Shown piece after piece: positions 35,400 to 47,218 of a stretch of DNA of 64,000 nt. A program made the position numbers and the translations under genes. Position 1 is the stretch's first letter. Each line of letters begins with the position of its first letter. Source of the stretch: Staphylotrichum longicolle (lineage: Eukaryota; Ascomycota; Sordariomycetes; Sordariales; Chaetomiaceae). The stretch is from contig JAHCVI010000001.1 in NCBI GenBank assembly GCA_019096155.1, positions 11,222,001 through 11,286,000 on the forward strand, read 5' to 3'. The notes below the pieces were generated by a model. That model was given only the letters and a program-made list of their open reading frames with translations. It was not told the DNA's origin and did not search any database.

Positions 35400-36404
35400 C
35401 AACAGCAGCGGCCAGGCGGCCAGCTCGAAGGCCGCGTGCGCACCGAGAGCACCGAGACCATCGAGGGTCCCAACGGCATTGGCAGCATCGAGACCGTCTC
35501 CGTATCCGTCAATGGCATTCCATCCACCGGCGCCGGCGTGGCCCTGCTCACTCAGCGCAGTGTCACCCAGGGCGAGCTCCTGCGCCAGGAGCAGCGCGCC
35601 GGCCTCGTCCCACTGAACCAGATCAGCAGGCAGCAGCAGCAACAGCAGCAGCAGCCGCCGCAGGCCGACCCCAGCGGCACGACAGAGGAAGACGCTACCA
35701 TGAGCGAGACCGCCGAGCAGGACGAGGAGGATGAGATCCCGCACGCTCGCGGACCAGAGGAGATCGGCCCCGCCGACACGGGCCCTCAGAGCGCTGCCGC
35801 CGCGAGCTACATCGCCGGCAGCGCCGGCCCCATGGACGTGCAGGGCATCGACCTGGAGGCTGCCGTCGGGCGGAGACTACAGTCCCCTCCCACCACCCAG
35901 CAACAACAGCAGCAACAACAACAGGACAGCACGGCCGACCAGCGCGCCAGCGGCAGTCCCGTCCCGCAGAGCCCCAAGCGCGAGGCAACCGACACCCTCG
36001 GGGCAGAGTCACCCAGGAAGCGAGTGAAAGAGGACGAGACCACCAGCACAACAGCAGCAACAGCAGACCCACCGTCAGAAACCCCCGACGACCAGAACCG
36101 CGACGCGGAAGGCGACGTCGTGCTCCCAGACATTGCAGGCACCAGCGCCGCCACCGCGACCACAGCAGGCGCTGCCACCACCGCTGAGGACGATGGTCAG
36201 GCCCAGGCCCAGGCTCCTCCCGCTCCTGCTGAGGCTGAGGAGGAGTCTCAGCCGGCCGGCGCTGATTCAGTCGAAACTAAGGAGGACGGCGAGGCAGACA
36301 GCAGGAAGAGCACGACACCGCCGGCCGCCGCCACGGGTGATGGTGGTGGTGGTGCAGCCACTTCTGGCACTTCTGATTCGGGCGCCGAAACACAAGGCGG
36401 CTAG
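34366..36404 (+). CDS. psy4: Protein phosphatase 4 regulatory subunit 2 (Psy4/PPP4R2), frame broken repeatedly
   Basis: Targeting subunit of PP4, which removes phosphate from gamma-H2A and checkpoint kinases after DNA damage. Exons about 34366-34438, 34524-34571 and 34647-36404. The family core YPPHTIQRLSELVLRP then QHYRNLVPYLHALDRVV lies at 34975-35085, followed by a long disordered tail (CAG-coded Gln tracts at 35364-35410, 35627-35655 and 35896-35930) with an NLS-like PRKRVKED. The pieces sit in shifting frames. Breaks are at 34407-34409, 34526-34527, 34703-34704, three somewhere in 34835-34925, and at 34972-34975 and 35022-35024. Each is mended by one extra C or G in an existing run. The last 452 codons are intact. 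Whether the gene is functional depends on whether the breaks are real. Identity is strong, exact exon model moderate. Confidence 0.85.
35364..35410 (+). repeat. CAG/CAA array coding poly-Gln
   Basis: About 15 Gln codons (mostly CAG with CAA at the end) inside the PP4R2 tail. Likely variable in length between strains. Confidence 0.85.
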
Positions 36405-36881
36405 TGGGACGTCCTTTTCGGGTCGAAGATGGAGTAGGCAGTGCCTGGCTGGCTGGGGACTGATTAGCTGCAGTCGGTTGTCGTTGGTGTGAAAGTGGTT
36501 GTGATGTTTCTGGTCCTGGTTTATGGGGACTTGATCTTCTGGGCCAAGGTCAGGCTTGATTTGAAGAGTGGCTCAGGCAGGGGGCATTGGTGGGTTGGGT
36601 TGGTTCAATCACCCTCTTGTAGGTTGCAACAGGTCGCAACCTGTTGGTTACGCGCAGTTGTAAGGCAAGGTAGTCATTCAGCAGCAGCAGGTAGCAGATT
36701 TGATACCTCAGGGATATACTACTACGCGGTATCTTCTTTCCTCTGATTCTTCTCTCTTCCCATCTCTACAGAGGCGGTGTAATCCGGCCCAAGATCATAC
36801 TTACGCCAACTCCCCTTTTTCATGGCTGATTCTCATGCCGATTATTGTATTGTACATCGAAAACGACCCCATCCCTTTAGA
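36405..36881. other. Short convergent spacer between PP4R2 and RAD50
   Basis: 477 bp containing both 3' UTRs. No gene. Confidence 0.7.
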
Positions 36882-39800
36882 TTACTCCATGATCCTCGTA
36901 ATGCTCTCCCGCACAATGACACTGTTCTGCTTCTCGTCCCGCCTCACGCGGTAAAAGTCGTCGCAAAAGTCGCTGCACTGCATGTGCTTGAGAAACTCCT
37001 CGTCGTGCGTAATGACAATCAGCTGCAGGTTGCCCTGGCCGCGGCGCGCCTTGATGATGCCGTGCAGGCTCTCGGCCAGGCTGCGGATGTTGTCGCTGTC
37101 GAGGTTGGTCGTGGGCTCGTCGAGCGCGATGAGCCCGCAGTTGATGCCGAACGACTCGGCCAGCGCGAGCCGGATGATGATGCTCGCGAGCACCTTCTGG
37201 CCGGCGCTGCACCGCCCGCGCATGTCCATCTCGGTGTCGCCCTTGACCATGGAGACGCGGTAGTTGTAGGTGCGCTTGCCGGCGCCCGAGGCCGCGGCCG
37301 CCCCCGCCTCCATGTCGGAGCGGATCTGGATCGTGTCGATGTCGGTGCCCTGGTACGTGCTCTGCCAGAGCTCGCCGATGGTGCGGTTGATCTCCTCCAT
37401 CTTGAGGGAGTGGTACTGCATGATGGCGTGGTCGAGGGCCGCGGTGCCGCGGGCGAGGTCGTCGATGGCGGCCTTGGTGGTCTCGACTTTGATGTGCGAT
37501 TCTTTGTATTTGGCTTTGGCGTTCTTGAGGTCGATGTCGTATTCCTCCATAAGACGCGCCAGCTCCGTGTCCTTGGTCGTGATGGTGCCGCCGAGGCGGT
37601 CGCGGTCGGCGGCGAGCTTGACACGGCGGGACTCGAGGAAGCGGACTTCCTGCGCGAGCCGGTCGTGGTCCTCTTGGGCGTTGCGGGACTCGAGCTCGGC
37701 AATCTCCTCCTTGAGGGTGTCGCGCTCGCGGAGGTTCTTGCGATACGTGAGGTTGTCGGCGATGTTGCGCTTCTTGGCGCCGCTGTTGTCGATGTCCTTG
37801 TTCAGCTTGTTGATCTGGACCGTCAGGTCCCGCATCTCGTTCTCAATGTTCGCGATGGCCGTCTCCAGGGTCGCGATGGCGCGTTGGTTCGACGCCAGGT
37901 TCGAAGGGCCGCCACGGTCGAGGTACTCCTGGATGTCGTTGTTGATCATCTTGAGCTCACTGGCCGTCGCTGCGATCCCGTCTCGCACCTCGGCGATCTT
38001 CTGCTCCTTGGCCCGCCCTTGCTGGCGGGCTTCTTCGAGCGCGGCACGGGCACTCGCGATCTCGGGCTCCAAGCGCTCTACTTCGTTATCGGCCTCCTGG
38101 ATGGTGTCGCGCAGGTGGCTCTGCTCCTTGTATCGGCGGATGGATTCCTGCAGGCTCTTCTTCCGTTCCAACTGCTGCACCGCATTGCTGATCTTGTGCC
38201 GCAGCTCCAGCCTCTCCACCTCGAGCTGGCGGCCAGATCCTTCAGTCGCTGCCTCTCGGCTGTGAGCTTGCTGAGTTTGGTCTGGGCAACTCGAGTCTGC
38301 TCCGCGCAGGTGGTTTGTTCCTCGTTGATCTCATCGGGGCTCCGCATCGCGATGCTCGACGACTGCTGTGACCGCTCTACCTGCCTCTCTGCATCGAGAA
38401 TATCCTTGTGCGTCTGCGAGATCTTCAAAACATGCTTGCTGAGCGCGTCAACTTCTTGACGCTTGTCCTCGGCTTCCCTGAAAGCAAGATCCTGATCTTC
38501 CAAGCGGCGAACCAGCTCCTCTCGCTGGGACGACGCCAACTCAATGTCTTTGCTCAACGACGGCAGCTCTACCCCCAGCCTCTGGTACGAATCATACTGG
38601 GCGCGCACCGCCCGGAGGGTCTTGAGCTGCTCCGTGAAGTGGACTTGATCCTCCATCAACTCTTGCTTGTCCTCGTCGTTGAGCTTCTTGGCGATCTTAT
38701 CTAAGAGTTTCGACCTCGCGGTGGGTTGGTCCTTGAAGTCGCGTTCGCAGTAGTAGCACTTGTTGAACCGCACCGCGCGGTCTTGAATGCTCGCGTAGTG
38801 CTTCTTCATCTCATCGTACAGCTTCAGATCCGTCTCGGTCTGGCTCAGCTCGGTCTCAATGCTTTCCATCTCCTTCTTGTAGTCCTCAATAGGCGGCGAG
38901 TCCGGATTCCTTACGTCCTTGAGCGCTTGTGTGACGGCGCGCTTGCAGTTATCCTTCTCCGCGGACAGTATGCTATGCCTATCTCGCGCGTTGGAGAGCT
39001 TATACTCGACCTGCTTGAGGTCCTGCTGCGTGGCGTCTTTCTCTTTCCTACGTTCAGCGACAACTGCGTTCTGGCCCTTGACGGCATTCTGGAACTCGGT
39101 CTCGATCGTCTCGGGCTGCCAGTCGTTCCCGAGCAACGTGGAGAGCTGTTCGCTCCACGTCTTCTTGAGAATCTCCAGCTCCCACCGCCGCTCTGTCAGC
39201 TGCTTCTTCCGCAGGTCGAGCTGAGCTCGCTCGGATGCCAGCCGGGTGCACTCGACCAGCTCGCGTGCCAGTTTGGCGGACTGGGCTTCAAGATTCCAGA
39301 TGTCATCCTGGACTTGCCTAATCTGGGCGTCCAAGTCGGCCGCTTGCTCCTCGGCCCTCGCCGTCTCAATCTTGCCCTCGAGCTCTTTCATCTCGGTCCG
39401 GAGCATAGCCTCCGTACCCTCGTCGATGTCCATGCTGTTCAGCTCACCTTGGATGCTGGCTGATTCCTTACCGACCGTGACGATCCGCTGCTTCGCCGAA
39501 GCACGGTCACGGATGAGCGAAGCCTTTCGGCTCTCACGCTCCGTGATGACGGCACTCTTCTTGTCAAGCTCCTCCGCATTGTCACGCTGAAGGCGCTCCA
39601 ACTCGCGCTTCTTGTCGTTCAAGATTTTCTGTATGCGCTCGTTGAAGACGGCGATTCTCCGATCATCCAGGTCTCCGTCGTAGCCGCGGATCTCGTGACG
39701 CGTAGCAGCATCATGGACCATCTGGTCTCGGGTGACGAGCTGCCGCTCGTATTTGTCCTTGTCAGACTGATGCTTACCTTGCTCGGCAGCCTTGGCGGTG

Positions 39801-40888
39801 TGCTTTGCCCGGGATGACTTAAGTTCTGCCTGTAGCTCGTGGAACTGTGCGGCCTTGGTGTCCCTATCGGCGACTGTCCTCTCAATGGTCTGCTCATATT
39901 CGTCCAGGGTGCCCCTCAGGACTTGGTCCGAGTCGGGCAGCTCTTCAATGCGGCTGCGGAGCTCGTCTATGGCATCTTGTTTGTACTCGAGCTTCTCGGT
40001 CTTGGTCTGGAGGTTGTTCACAATCATCAGGAAGCTGTTGGCCTGGTCCTGCTTCTCCTTGATCCTGACCGACTCCTCGTCCATCCGATTGCTGAGCTCC
40101 TCGTACTTGGCTCGCCCCTCCTGCATCTCCCTGGTCAGCTGGGCCATGAGCTTGTCGACCCTGTCGGCTCTCTCCTTGTTCGCCTTGTCCTGCCCCTCCT
40201 GGAGCTTGAGCTCCCGCAGCTCGATGCCCTTGTTCTTGCGGAGGATCTTGAGGTTGTCGATGACCTTTGTGTATTTCATAGCCTCGAAGATCTCGTCGAA
40301 CCGCTTCTTGAGAGCGGCGGGCTCGCTCATTGGCCACAGCGACTCGTCCTGGTGGCAGAAGATGACGGCATCCAGGACGGCCGGGGATACGCCCAGCTTC
40401 TCCGGGACCAGCTTGTCGAGCTCCATGACCCGGGTGGAGATGACGTGGCGCTCCCCATTGTTCCGCAGCAGGAGGCTCCCTTCCAGCGTCTTTTGCGACC
40501 TCGTATTCTTCTTGACCTGGAGCTGGACGTTGCGGGTCACCACATATGACTCGCCAACGGTCGAGCGGAACGAGACCTTGACCTGGGCGCGCACGTCTTT
40601 CTCGCCGGCCAGGTCGGGATCATGGATGAAGGCGCCACCCTTGCTGTTGGGCGGGAGGTCGCCCGTGGTGGCATACTTGAGGCATTCGATAATGGTCTAG
40701 CTGGGGCGTCAGCAGCAAGGATCGAAGCGGGACCAACAACCGTCCACTCAAGAGCTCTGACCCACCGTCTTTCCGGAACCGTTGTAGCCGACGATGAGGG
40801 TGAGGGGCGTGTTGAATGCGATGGTCTCCTGGTGCTGCGGCCCAAAAGAGCGCACACCAAGGATGGAGAGCTTCTCTATCCTGGACAT
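36882..40888 (-). CDS. rad50: RAD50, MRN/MRX complex ATPase, with one frame break
   Basis: SMC-like ATPase of the Mre11-Rad50-Nbs1/Xrs2 complex for double-strand-break ends, telomeres and meiosis; nuclear. Exons 40888-40766 and 40696-36882; the 69-nt intron falls between the two Thr of GKTTIIECL. Walker A GYNGSGKT is near residue 34, the Q-loop region CHQDESLWP follows, then two long coiled coils flank the zinc hook CYYC at about residue 687. The C-terminal lobe has the ABC signature CSAGQKVLASIIIRLALAE and Walker B LIALDEPTTNLD. About 1312 residues, as in yeast. At 38231-38232 the frame shifts at codon about 862: minus strand reads GCCGCC where GCCCGCC would keep both halves in frame. All catalytic elements are otherwise intact, so a single-base assembly error is likely. 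Confidence 0.96.
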
Positions 40889-42496
40889 GGCGTTGTTGTG
40901 ACGGAATGCGGCTTGGGGAATGCGAAATGCGGCCTAGCACGGCACCAGTCGGCTGTCCTGGCCCATGCAGTTCGTCCCGCCGAGTGCGCCCGAGTTTGGT
41001 GGTTGGCGGGTGCGAGCGATGTCGGCTGCTCGTGACTCGGATTTTTAAGGGTAGGTGTTGTTGGTGCGAAGAACCCCCTGGATTCCGAGAACGGCGGTGC
41101 CAATGACTTTAAAGTGCCGGCGACGCGTGTAGGCGTCTCGGTGTCGCGGTTTGCAGTGGAGTTGGGAAGATGAGGATCGCGTTCTCACGGGACCAGGCAG
41201 TGCCCGGCCAGGCAGCAGAGCGTCATGTGGGTCCCACCCAAGCAGCCCACAACGAGAGCACCTTCAGGGTTGACAGAGCGGTCCTTGTCAATTCGGAGTC
41301 TCAACCCTGAATCGCAACTTTTGGGACATGTCTGCCGAGTCAACAACAAACAAGGACGCTGAGCGGCCTCTACGCGAGCTTCTCACACAAGGCATACTCT
41401 CATGGAATTTTTGGGACTATCTCATCTAGGACGATCGCCCCCTTCAAGTTCTTCATATCTGCTTCTTCTCGGGGAGATGTGGTCCCCTACATACTCTATT
41501 CCTCACTGACCAAAACAACTAGCGTTCATGCCGCTCAAGAAGCTGGGGTTGACAAATGCTCAATGATGGATGATGGAATGATAGAGGCGATGTGGTTGAG
41601 TTGAGTTGGGCTAGTGAGAATCACCATTCCGGTCCGCGCTTTGATACACATTTACACATTCGCCATCAGAATGGTGAAGGAGAGTCGACAAACCTTGATG
41701 CAGAGAAACTGGCGCCTCGTCATGAAGTTGGTCCCTGGTGAAGCAACAGAATGAGCCTCTCACCGGTCTCGGCTGGGCGATCCTTTGGTGACACTCGACA
41801 TGCCGACTATCCTGCATTGGATTATCAGATAGCACCTGCAGTCTCCCCGAGCTACAATGTAGATCTTCGGTCTCCTCTCCGTCCTGGCCTTGACCATGAC
41901 TGCCACCGCTCTCCAAGCCGCCGAGCAGAGAGAGCGAGACGTAGTCTCTGCTGTACGTATCCAGGGACAGCCCAAGCATCTGCTACTCAAGTCCACCGGG
42001 ATGGTTGCAGGGACTTGTGCAAAATAACCTCAACTCGTTGCCAAAGAACACCTGCGTGCCGAACCGTGTCGCTGGTGCCATGTAGATTTATGTCAGCAAG
42101 GTAGCATCAAAGTGCAAAAGTGGAGGGTTAGCGCCGCATCAGGAGCCCGACGAACCTCTTTCGGCTCGCCGACAGCTTCTCCGGCCGGGCCGCGACGCTA
42201 TGGCTTTGACGGCCTGACTCACTCCGGCCGGAGTTCGAAACTCGGGGCCGGCTGGGGAGTGTGAGAGTTGGAGTTTGCGGCTTGTCAGGCTCGGCTACAG
42301 TGTCCGATGCATGGTCATCGCCGGAAGAGGAGCTTCGGGTGAGCAAGGTGGCCGTATACGGAAACATGCCCCTCAAGGGTGCGCTGTTTAGAGAAGGATA
42401 TCAACCACGTTGGTTGCACCCCAAAAGAGTGTCTGTGGTTCAGTAAGATCAGAGCCAACCAACCAAACAAGCAAGCGGAGATATTCCACGCCAGAC
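40889..42496. promoter_or_regulatory. Divergent spacer between RAD50 and the SDR gene
   Basis: 1.6 kb. Frames at 41611-42104 on both strands overlap and look random. Nothing specific supported. Confidence 0.5.
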
Positions 42497-43687
42497 ATGA
42501 ACCCGGTCAACCCCAACCCTTACAAGCTTCCTGACGATGCCGTCTGGTTGAGCGAGTCGCCCGCCCTATCCGAGTCCAATACGAGCCCTCGCTAAACCCT
42601 CACGCTCCTGCCCCAGTCACCGGGTGCTCGTCCGGCATTGGGCGCGCCCTCGCGACCCTCGTCGCCAGCAAGCCCGGGCAGCGCCTGATCGCCACGGCCC
42701 GCAACCCAGGCGATCTCTCTTACCTGCCCGATGGCGACCCTGACATCCTCAAGCTGCCCCTGGACGTAACCTCCCCAAGCTCCGTTAACGCCGCGTTTGC
42801 CGCCGCCGCGGCTGCCGAGCACTTTTGCAGCAGCAGCGCCGACGGAGGCAAGTTCCACGTCGACGTCGTCATCAACAACGCCGGCTACTCCCTCTCGGGC
42901 GACACCGAGTCGGCGACCGAGGAGGAGACGCACCGCGAGATGGAGACGCTCTTCTTTGGCACGGCGCGGGTCACGACGCGGGCGCTCGAGGTCATGCGCC
43001 AGGCGGCCGACACGCGCAGGGGAGGGGTCATCTTCAACATATCGTCGCTTGCCGGGCTCTGTGCGTTCCCGGGCCATGCCTACTACCATGCCGGCAAGTT
43101 TGCCGTCGAGGGGTTCTCGGAGAGCGTGGCGAGGGAGGTGCATCCCGATTGGAATAGTGGGTAATCCCCTGCTTTCCAGGACCCGTCTCACACGCACGAC
43201 GCCCCCCCCTCCCCCGGCCCATCCCCATCCCCAAATCCTTCTGGTTCCTCCTCGTGTTGGCTGCAAGGGGGTGAGGGCTGGGCGAGAGCGGGGGTGTGTG
43301 ATATGATATGGCGTGGTGGCTGACGATGATGCTGATGATGGGGATGTGACAGTCAACGTGTGCATTGTCGAGCCGAGCGGCGTTAAGACCAACTTCGAGG
43401 GCCACAGCAAGGCGCGCACGCAGCCCCACCCGGCCTACGCGAGTCAGGGCATGCCAGCCCGCAAGCTCGAGGCCTATGTCAACATGGGCATCAAGTCGGG
43501 CAAGGGCATGCTGGAGCCGGCTGCCGTCGCCGAAGCCATCTACACCATCGCCAGCCGCGGAGAGCGTGTTCCGCTGCGGCTGCCTCTGGGTGCGGTGGCT
43601 TGGAAGATGGCCAGGGCCAAGTTCGAGGGTCTCGTGCAGGATTTGGAGGGCGTCAAGGATGTCAGCGGTATGGGCGAGCAGCTCTGA
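42497..43687 (+). CDS. Short-chain dehydrogenase/reductase
   Basis: NAD(P)-dependent oxidoreductase with a Rossmann fold; substrate unknown. Clear exons are 42617-43156 and 43353-43687 (intron GTGGGT...GACAG, 196 nt). It has the cofactor loop TGCSSGIG, the structural motif NNAG, a catalytic Ser in NISSLAG and the Tyr/Lys pair in YHAGK, with the downstream EPSGVKTNF typical of classical SDRs. A first exon from ATG 42497 coding NPYKLPDDAVWL fits the usual residues just before the cofactor loop, and 42595-42616 looks like an intron end (GCTAAA then CCCCAG). No clean in-frame GT donor joins them, so the 5' junction is unresolved or damaged by a missing base. About 300 residues if joined, normal for the family. 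Confidence 0.85.
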
Positions 43688-44871
43688 GCCTTCTCTGGCG
43701 GGGGGATGAGGGGTGAGGGCGGAGAAAGTGCGCGGTGATGATAATGTGATGAACCGTCCTCCAGACCCACAGCAAGGTCCCGGGGCAGCATGTCTCAGTC
43801 GGAATTGGAGGTAGGCGCTTGGCGGCGGGATCCGCTGGGCTCTCGCTGGTCAGAAAGCCCTAGTCGCCCTCGTCAGCCGCCTCAAGTGGGGAACGGGAGA
43901 GTTACGTTATCTCGATCGCACTTCGCTTCTGTTTCCAATCAATCAAACGTCCTCCTCGACACGACAAATCAATCAAAAATCCATCCCGTCTCCAAGCTGC
44001 TCCATTTCCGCCAGACGCCGTGCGCCTCCGGTTCATCCAGAGTACCTCCCCTGCCGGACAGTACCAGCCGAGCCAGCGTACCCTCAGCGTATTCCTGACG
44101 GACAGCCCTAAAGGCTCTTCGTATGCGGCAGCACCCTCTGCGGCCCAGTGCGGACACTGCGGAGTAGGTGAGGGTGCAACGGTGCCACTGCCGGCAGCCC
44201 CGGGGTGGCAATTGGCTCTTGTGCCTTGGTTACTCGAATACCACTGCCGAGGGTAAAGGACTGCCAGGGCTGCACCTCACTGGAGAACTGGAGCTCAGCG
44301 CTGGCCGGGATCCAGGGACGGTCTCACCTGTGGAGAGCAGCCCGCGCTGCACCACGCTGCACCGCGCTGCAAGCCTGCAAGATTCCCATGCCGGATTCCA
44401 GGAATCCCATCCCCCTCGCCCGTTTCCGCAGCCCCGCCCCCGCCGCTATCCAGCTCTGATCGCCCAACTCAGCCCATGATTGACGGTCTAGACCACTTGG
44501 CCAGCTGAACGGCTCCCTCACTGAAGTATGCCCGCTTGCTTTGTCTCCCCTACCCACCGAGTTACCCCCCCGGAGCTTTTTTAAAATCTTCTTTACCCCA
44601 TCGCACCCACGCTCTGGGGAACCACCCGAGCTCTGGTTTTCCCCTCTTTCCCTCTTCCTTCCTCCTCGTCTTCCGTCACCAGCTGGTGCGTGTTGCTCGG
44701 GCAGGCTCTTCCTCGTGCTCCCCCCTCTGCAACACCCTGCTGTATCTAGATAATCAAGATCGCATATCTGCCCCCCTCGTTTTCCCCAACCACCACACCC
44801 CCCCTCAAGCCACCAGCTCCCCCAACCACCTCAACAACCGTCAGCCACATACATTCCCCCCGTTTGCCATC
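43688..44871. promoter_or_regulatory. Promoter and CT-rich leader of wc-2
   Basis: 1.18 kb. A strongly CT-rich leader starts about 44530 and runs to the ATG at 44872. Several GATC/CGATCG words are present (for example 43911, 44749), but I could not support a light-response element. Confidence 0.5.
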
Positions 44872-46364
44872 ATGTCTCACGGCTACCCTCAGCCCGCCAG
44901 CCTCATGGGCTATGGGATGCCCGTAGGCATGGGGTCCGACTTCTTCCCCCAGGTCCGCCCGCTCGATTCTTCTTGCGGAGCATGCCGGCGCACTAACACC
45001 GTGGCCGCTTGGTCGTTTAGATGAATCCCGACCCACAAGACACGTTGTCGCTGTTGGACAATTCCTTCTACCTCAATTTTGACGGTACCATGTCCATGAC
45101 TGTGGACCCCACCGGTCCCATGCAGCAACTATACGCGCCGCCGGTCCCGTCCTCCATGAACGCCCTAGGGCCCGGGGCCGAGCAAGCCCCCTTCTCGCCC
45201 GCCGACGACGCCGGCGGCGCGTCCCGGGAGAACATGGCCCAGGCAGGCCAGAGCAACCAGAACACACTGACCGAGTTCACCAAGCGGCGCAACTGGCCGG
45301 CGAGAGTGGTCGAGGAGCTCCAGGATCTGCTGCACATCCTGGACGCCAACGGGAGGATCAAGCACGTGTCGCCGAGTGCCGAGTTCCTGACGGGCTACAA
45401 GCCGTCCGAGCTGCGTGACTTGTTCATGAGAGACCTGCTGCACCCGGACGACGTGGGCGTCTTCACGTCGGAGCTGAACGAGTCAATAGCATCGGGCACC
45501 CCGCTGCGCGTCTTCTACAGGATGAGGAAGAAGAACGGCCAGTACGCCATCTTCGAGTCCGTCGGCCATGCCCACATCGCGGCCGCCAAGTTTGCGCCCA
45601 ACCCAAACAACCAGACCCCCTTCTGCCAAGCCGTCTTCATGATGGCCAGGCCGTACCCCACCAAGAACGCCGCCCTGCTGGATTCGTTCCTAGAGCACAA
45701 GCTGGAGAACGTGCGCCTCAAGCGCAAGATCGCCGAGCTTCAGAGGGAAGAGCAGGAGGAGGCCGAGGAGTCGGAGCGGCTCTGGTCGCAGAGCCAAGAA
45801 ACCTCGCCGTCCGAGAGCAGCGTGCGGATGGGGGTGTCCCCTTACTCGTCCATGGCGGAACCCGTCATGGCACCCCACGAGCGGCGCGCGTCGGTGGATA
45901 GCGGGCCCTCAGAGGGCGTCGCGAGCACCCGCCGGCCGTCGATAAGCGTCACGCATGCCGATACCATCGAGATGCTGACGGGCCTCCGGTACCAAGAGGG
46001 CGAGAGGAGCCGCGGCATCACGACGGGCAACCCCAGCCCGGCCCTGATCACGGGAGACGTCGGGATCGCCATCCCAGTGGATCGAGACCAGCGTGCGGGA
46101 GAGAAGAAGAAGAAGCTCAAAGTCGCCGAGGAATACGTGTGCACGGATTGCGGTATGTTTCTCTCGTCTCTCCAATGATCATGCGGGAATGACGCTGATG
46201 GTTTCCCAGGTACACTGGAATCTCCCGAGTGGCGGAAGGGCCCCAGTGGGCCGAAAACACTGTGCAACGCCTGCGGCCTCCGCTGGGCGAAGAAGGAGAA
46301 GAAGAAGAGCGCCAACCACGGCGGCGCGGAGCATCATCCGCCTCCGAGTGATTCTACGGGCTGA
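44872..46364 (+). CDS. wc-2: White Collar-2, blue-light and circadian GATA factor
   Basis: Partner of the photoreceptor WC-1 in the White Collar Complex that activates light-induced genes and frq. Exons 44872-44952, 45021-46152 and 46210-46364; 455 residues. The region TLTEFTKRRNWPARVVEELQ leads into a PAS domain (about residues 120-235, with HPDDVGVFTSELNESIA and AIFESVGHAHIAAAKF), which mediates WC-1 binding. A coiled/charged segment follows (LENVRLKRKIAELQREEQEE), then ADTIEMLTGL, a basic AGEKKKKLKVAEEY, and a GATA zinc finger CX2CX18CX2C (CTDC ... CNAC) with the basic tail RWAKKEKKK. The finger is split by intron 2 just after its second Cys. Intron 1 has an unusual donor GTCCGC but a good ACTAAC branch. 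Shorter N-terminus than Neurospora WC-2. Confidence 0.96.
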
Positions 46365-47218
46365 GGGTACGATGCCATGCCCTTCCAAAGTTGGACTGCT
46401 ACACAGGCAAGACGGGATAGGTTGATACCCAGGGCGCGGAGGATGCGTTCAGCGGTACGGTGCGGGTTTCACCGTACCTAGCTCACCTGGGGATTCCAGG
46501 GGATTTGCCAGGGGATTGAGGTCTGGGCATCGCGTTGCGCAAGTTTTTGGATTTGGCGGCCTGGAAAATATACGATAATCCATGGTGCATATACTTGAAG
46601 ATGGGGGTTGTGGGCTACGTTCGGCGGGCCTGTGAAGCCGGGAATGGGGGCCCCCTGTTCGGTATCTACCCGCTCCAGTCGAGATACGGGCGGAATACAT
46701 AGCAAAAAGCTGATCCGCTCCGTCTTGTGCTCTAACTGCTGCTGCTGATGGAACGCTGAAGCAGCTCATTCTTGTCCTTCTCCCTGTCTGCGACGTCATC
46801 CACGAGCTGGTGTGACTTTTTTGACGTGAGAAGACCAAAAAACATACCAAGTCTCAATGATTACTCGTTTATATGCGCTATGACACCTTGGCGAGATAAC
46901 TTGGGCTCTGTGAGTGGTGATGGGTACCTCAGGTGTTGTTGTTGTGGTTGTTGCAGTCGCCAGGGTTGGGGTTGACGACGGCACGGATGTGTGTGCTCGT
47001 GTAACCCACTTTTCCCTGGAGAATTCCTGCCCCATCCCACTTCGTCGCCCCGCGACTTGGACCGCTCCATTCCCAGCCCGACCATCGAATCCCACACCTC
47101 GAACCACGCCGACGCGCAACACAACTTTCTTCAGAGCGCGAACCAAACCACAAGAACACCCAATTACTCTCCACTACTGCCTTCAACAACGAAACTCATC
47201 TCACACCTTTCATCGAAA
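46365..47218. other. Spacer between wc-2 and the Y14 gene
   Basis: 0.85 kb between tandem genes; includes wc-2 3' UTR and the Y14 promoter with GTTGTTGTGGTTGTTG repeats at 46936-46951. No gene. Confidence 0.6.

Noticed and set aside
36822..38459. 545-codon plus-strand frame across the RAD50 C-terminal half
   Set aside because: Mirror of the RAD50 coiled-coil codons; RAD50 motifs on the minus strand are unambiguous.
43900..44760. Light-response or clock-box elements upstream of wc-2
   Set aside because: GATC-type words are present but at a density expected by chance; no paired GATC/CGATC arrangement was convincing.
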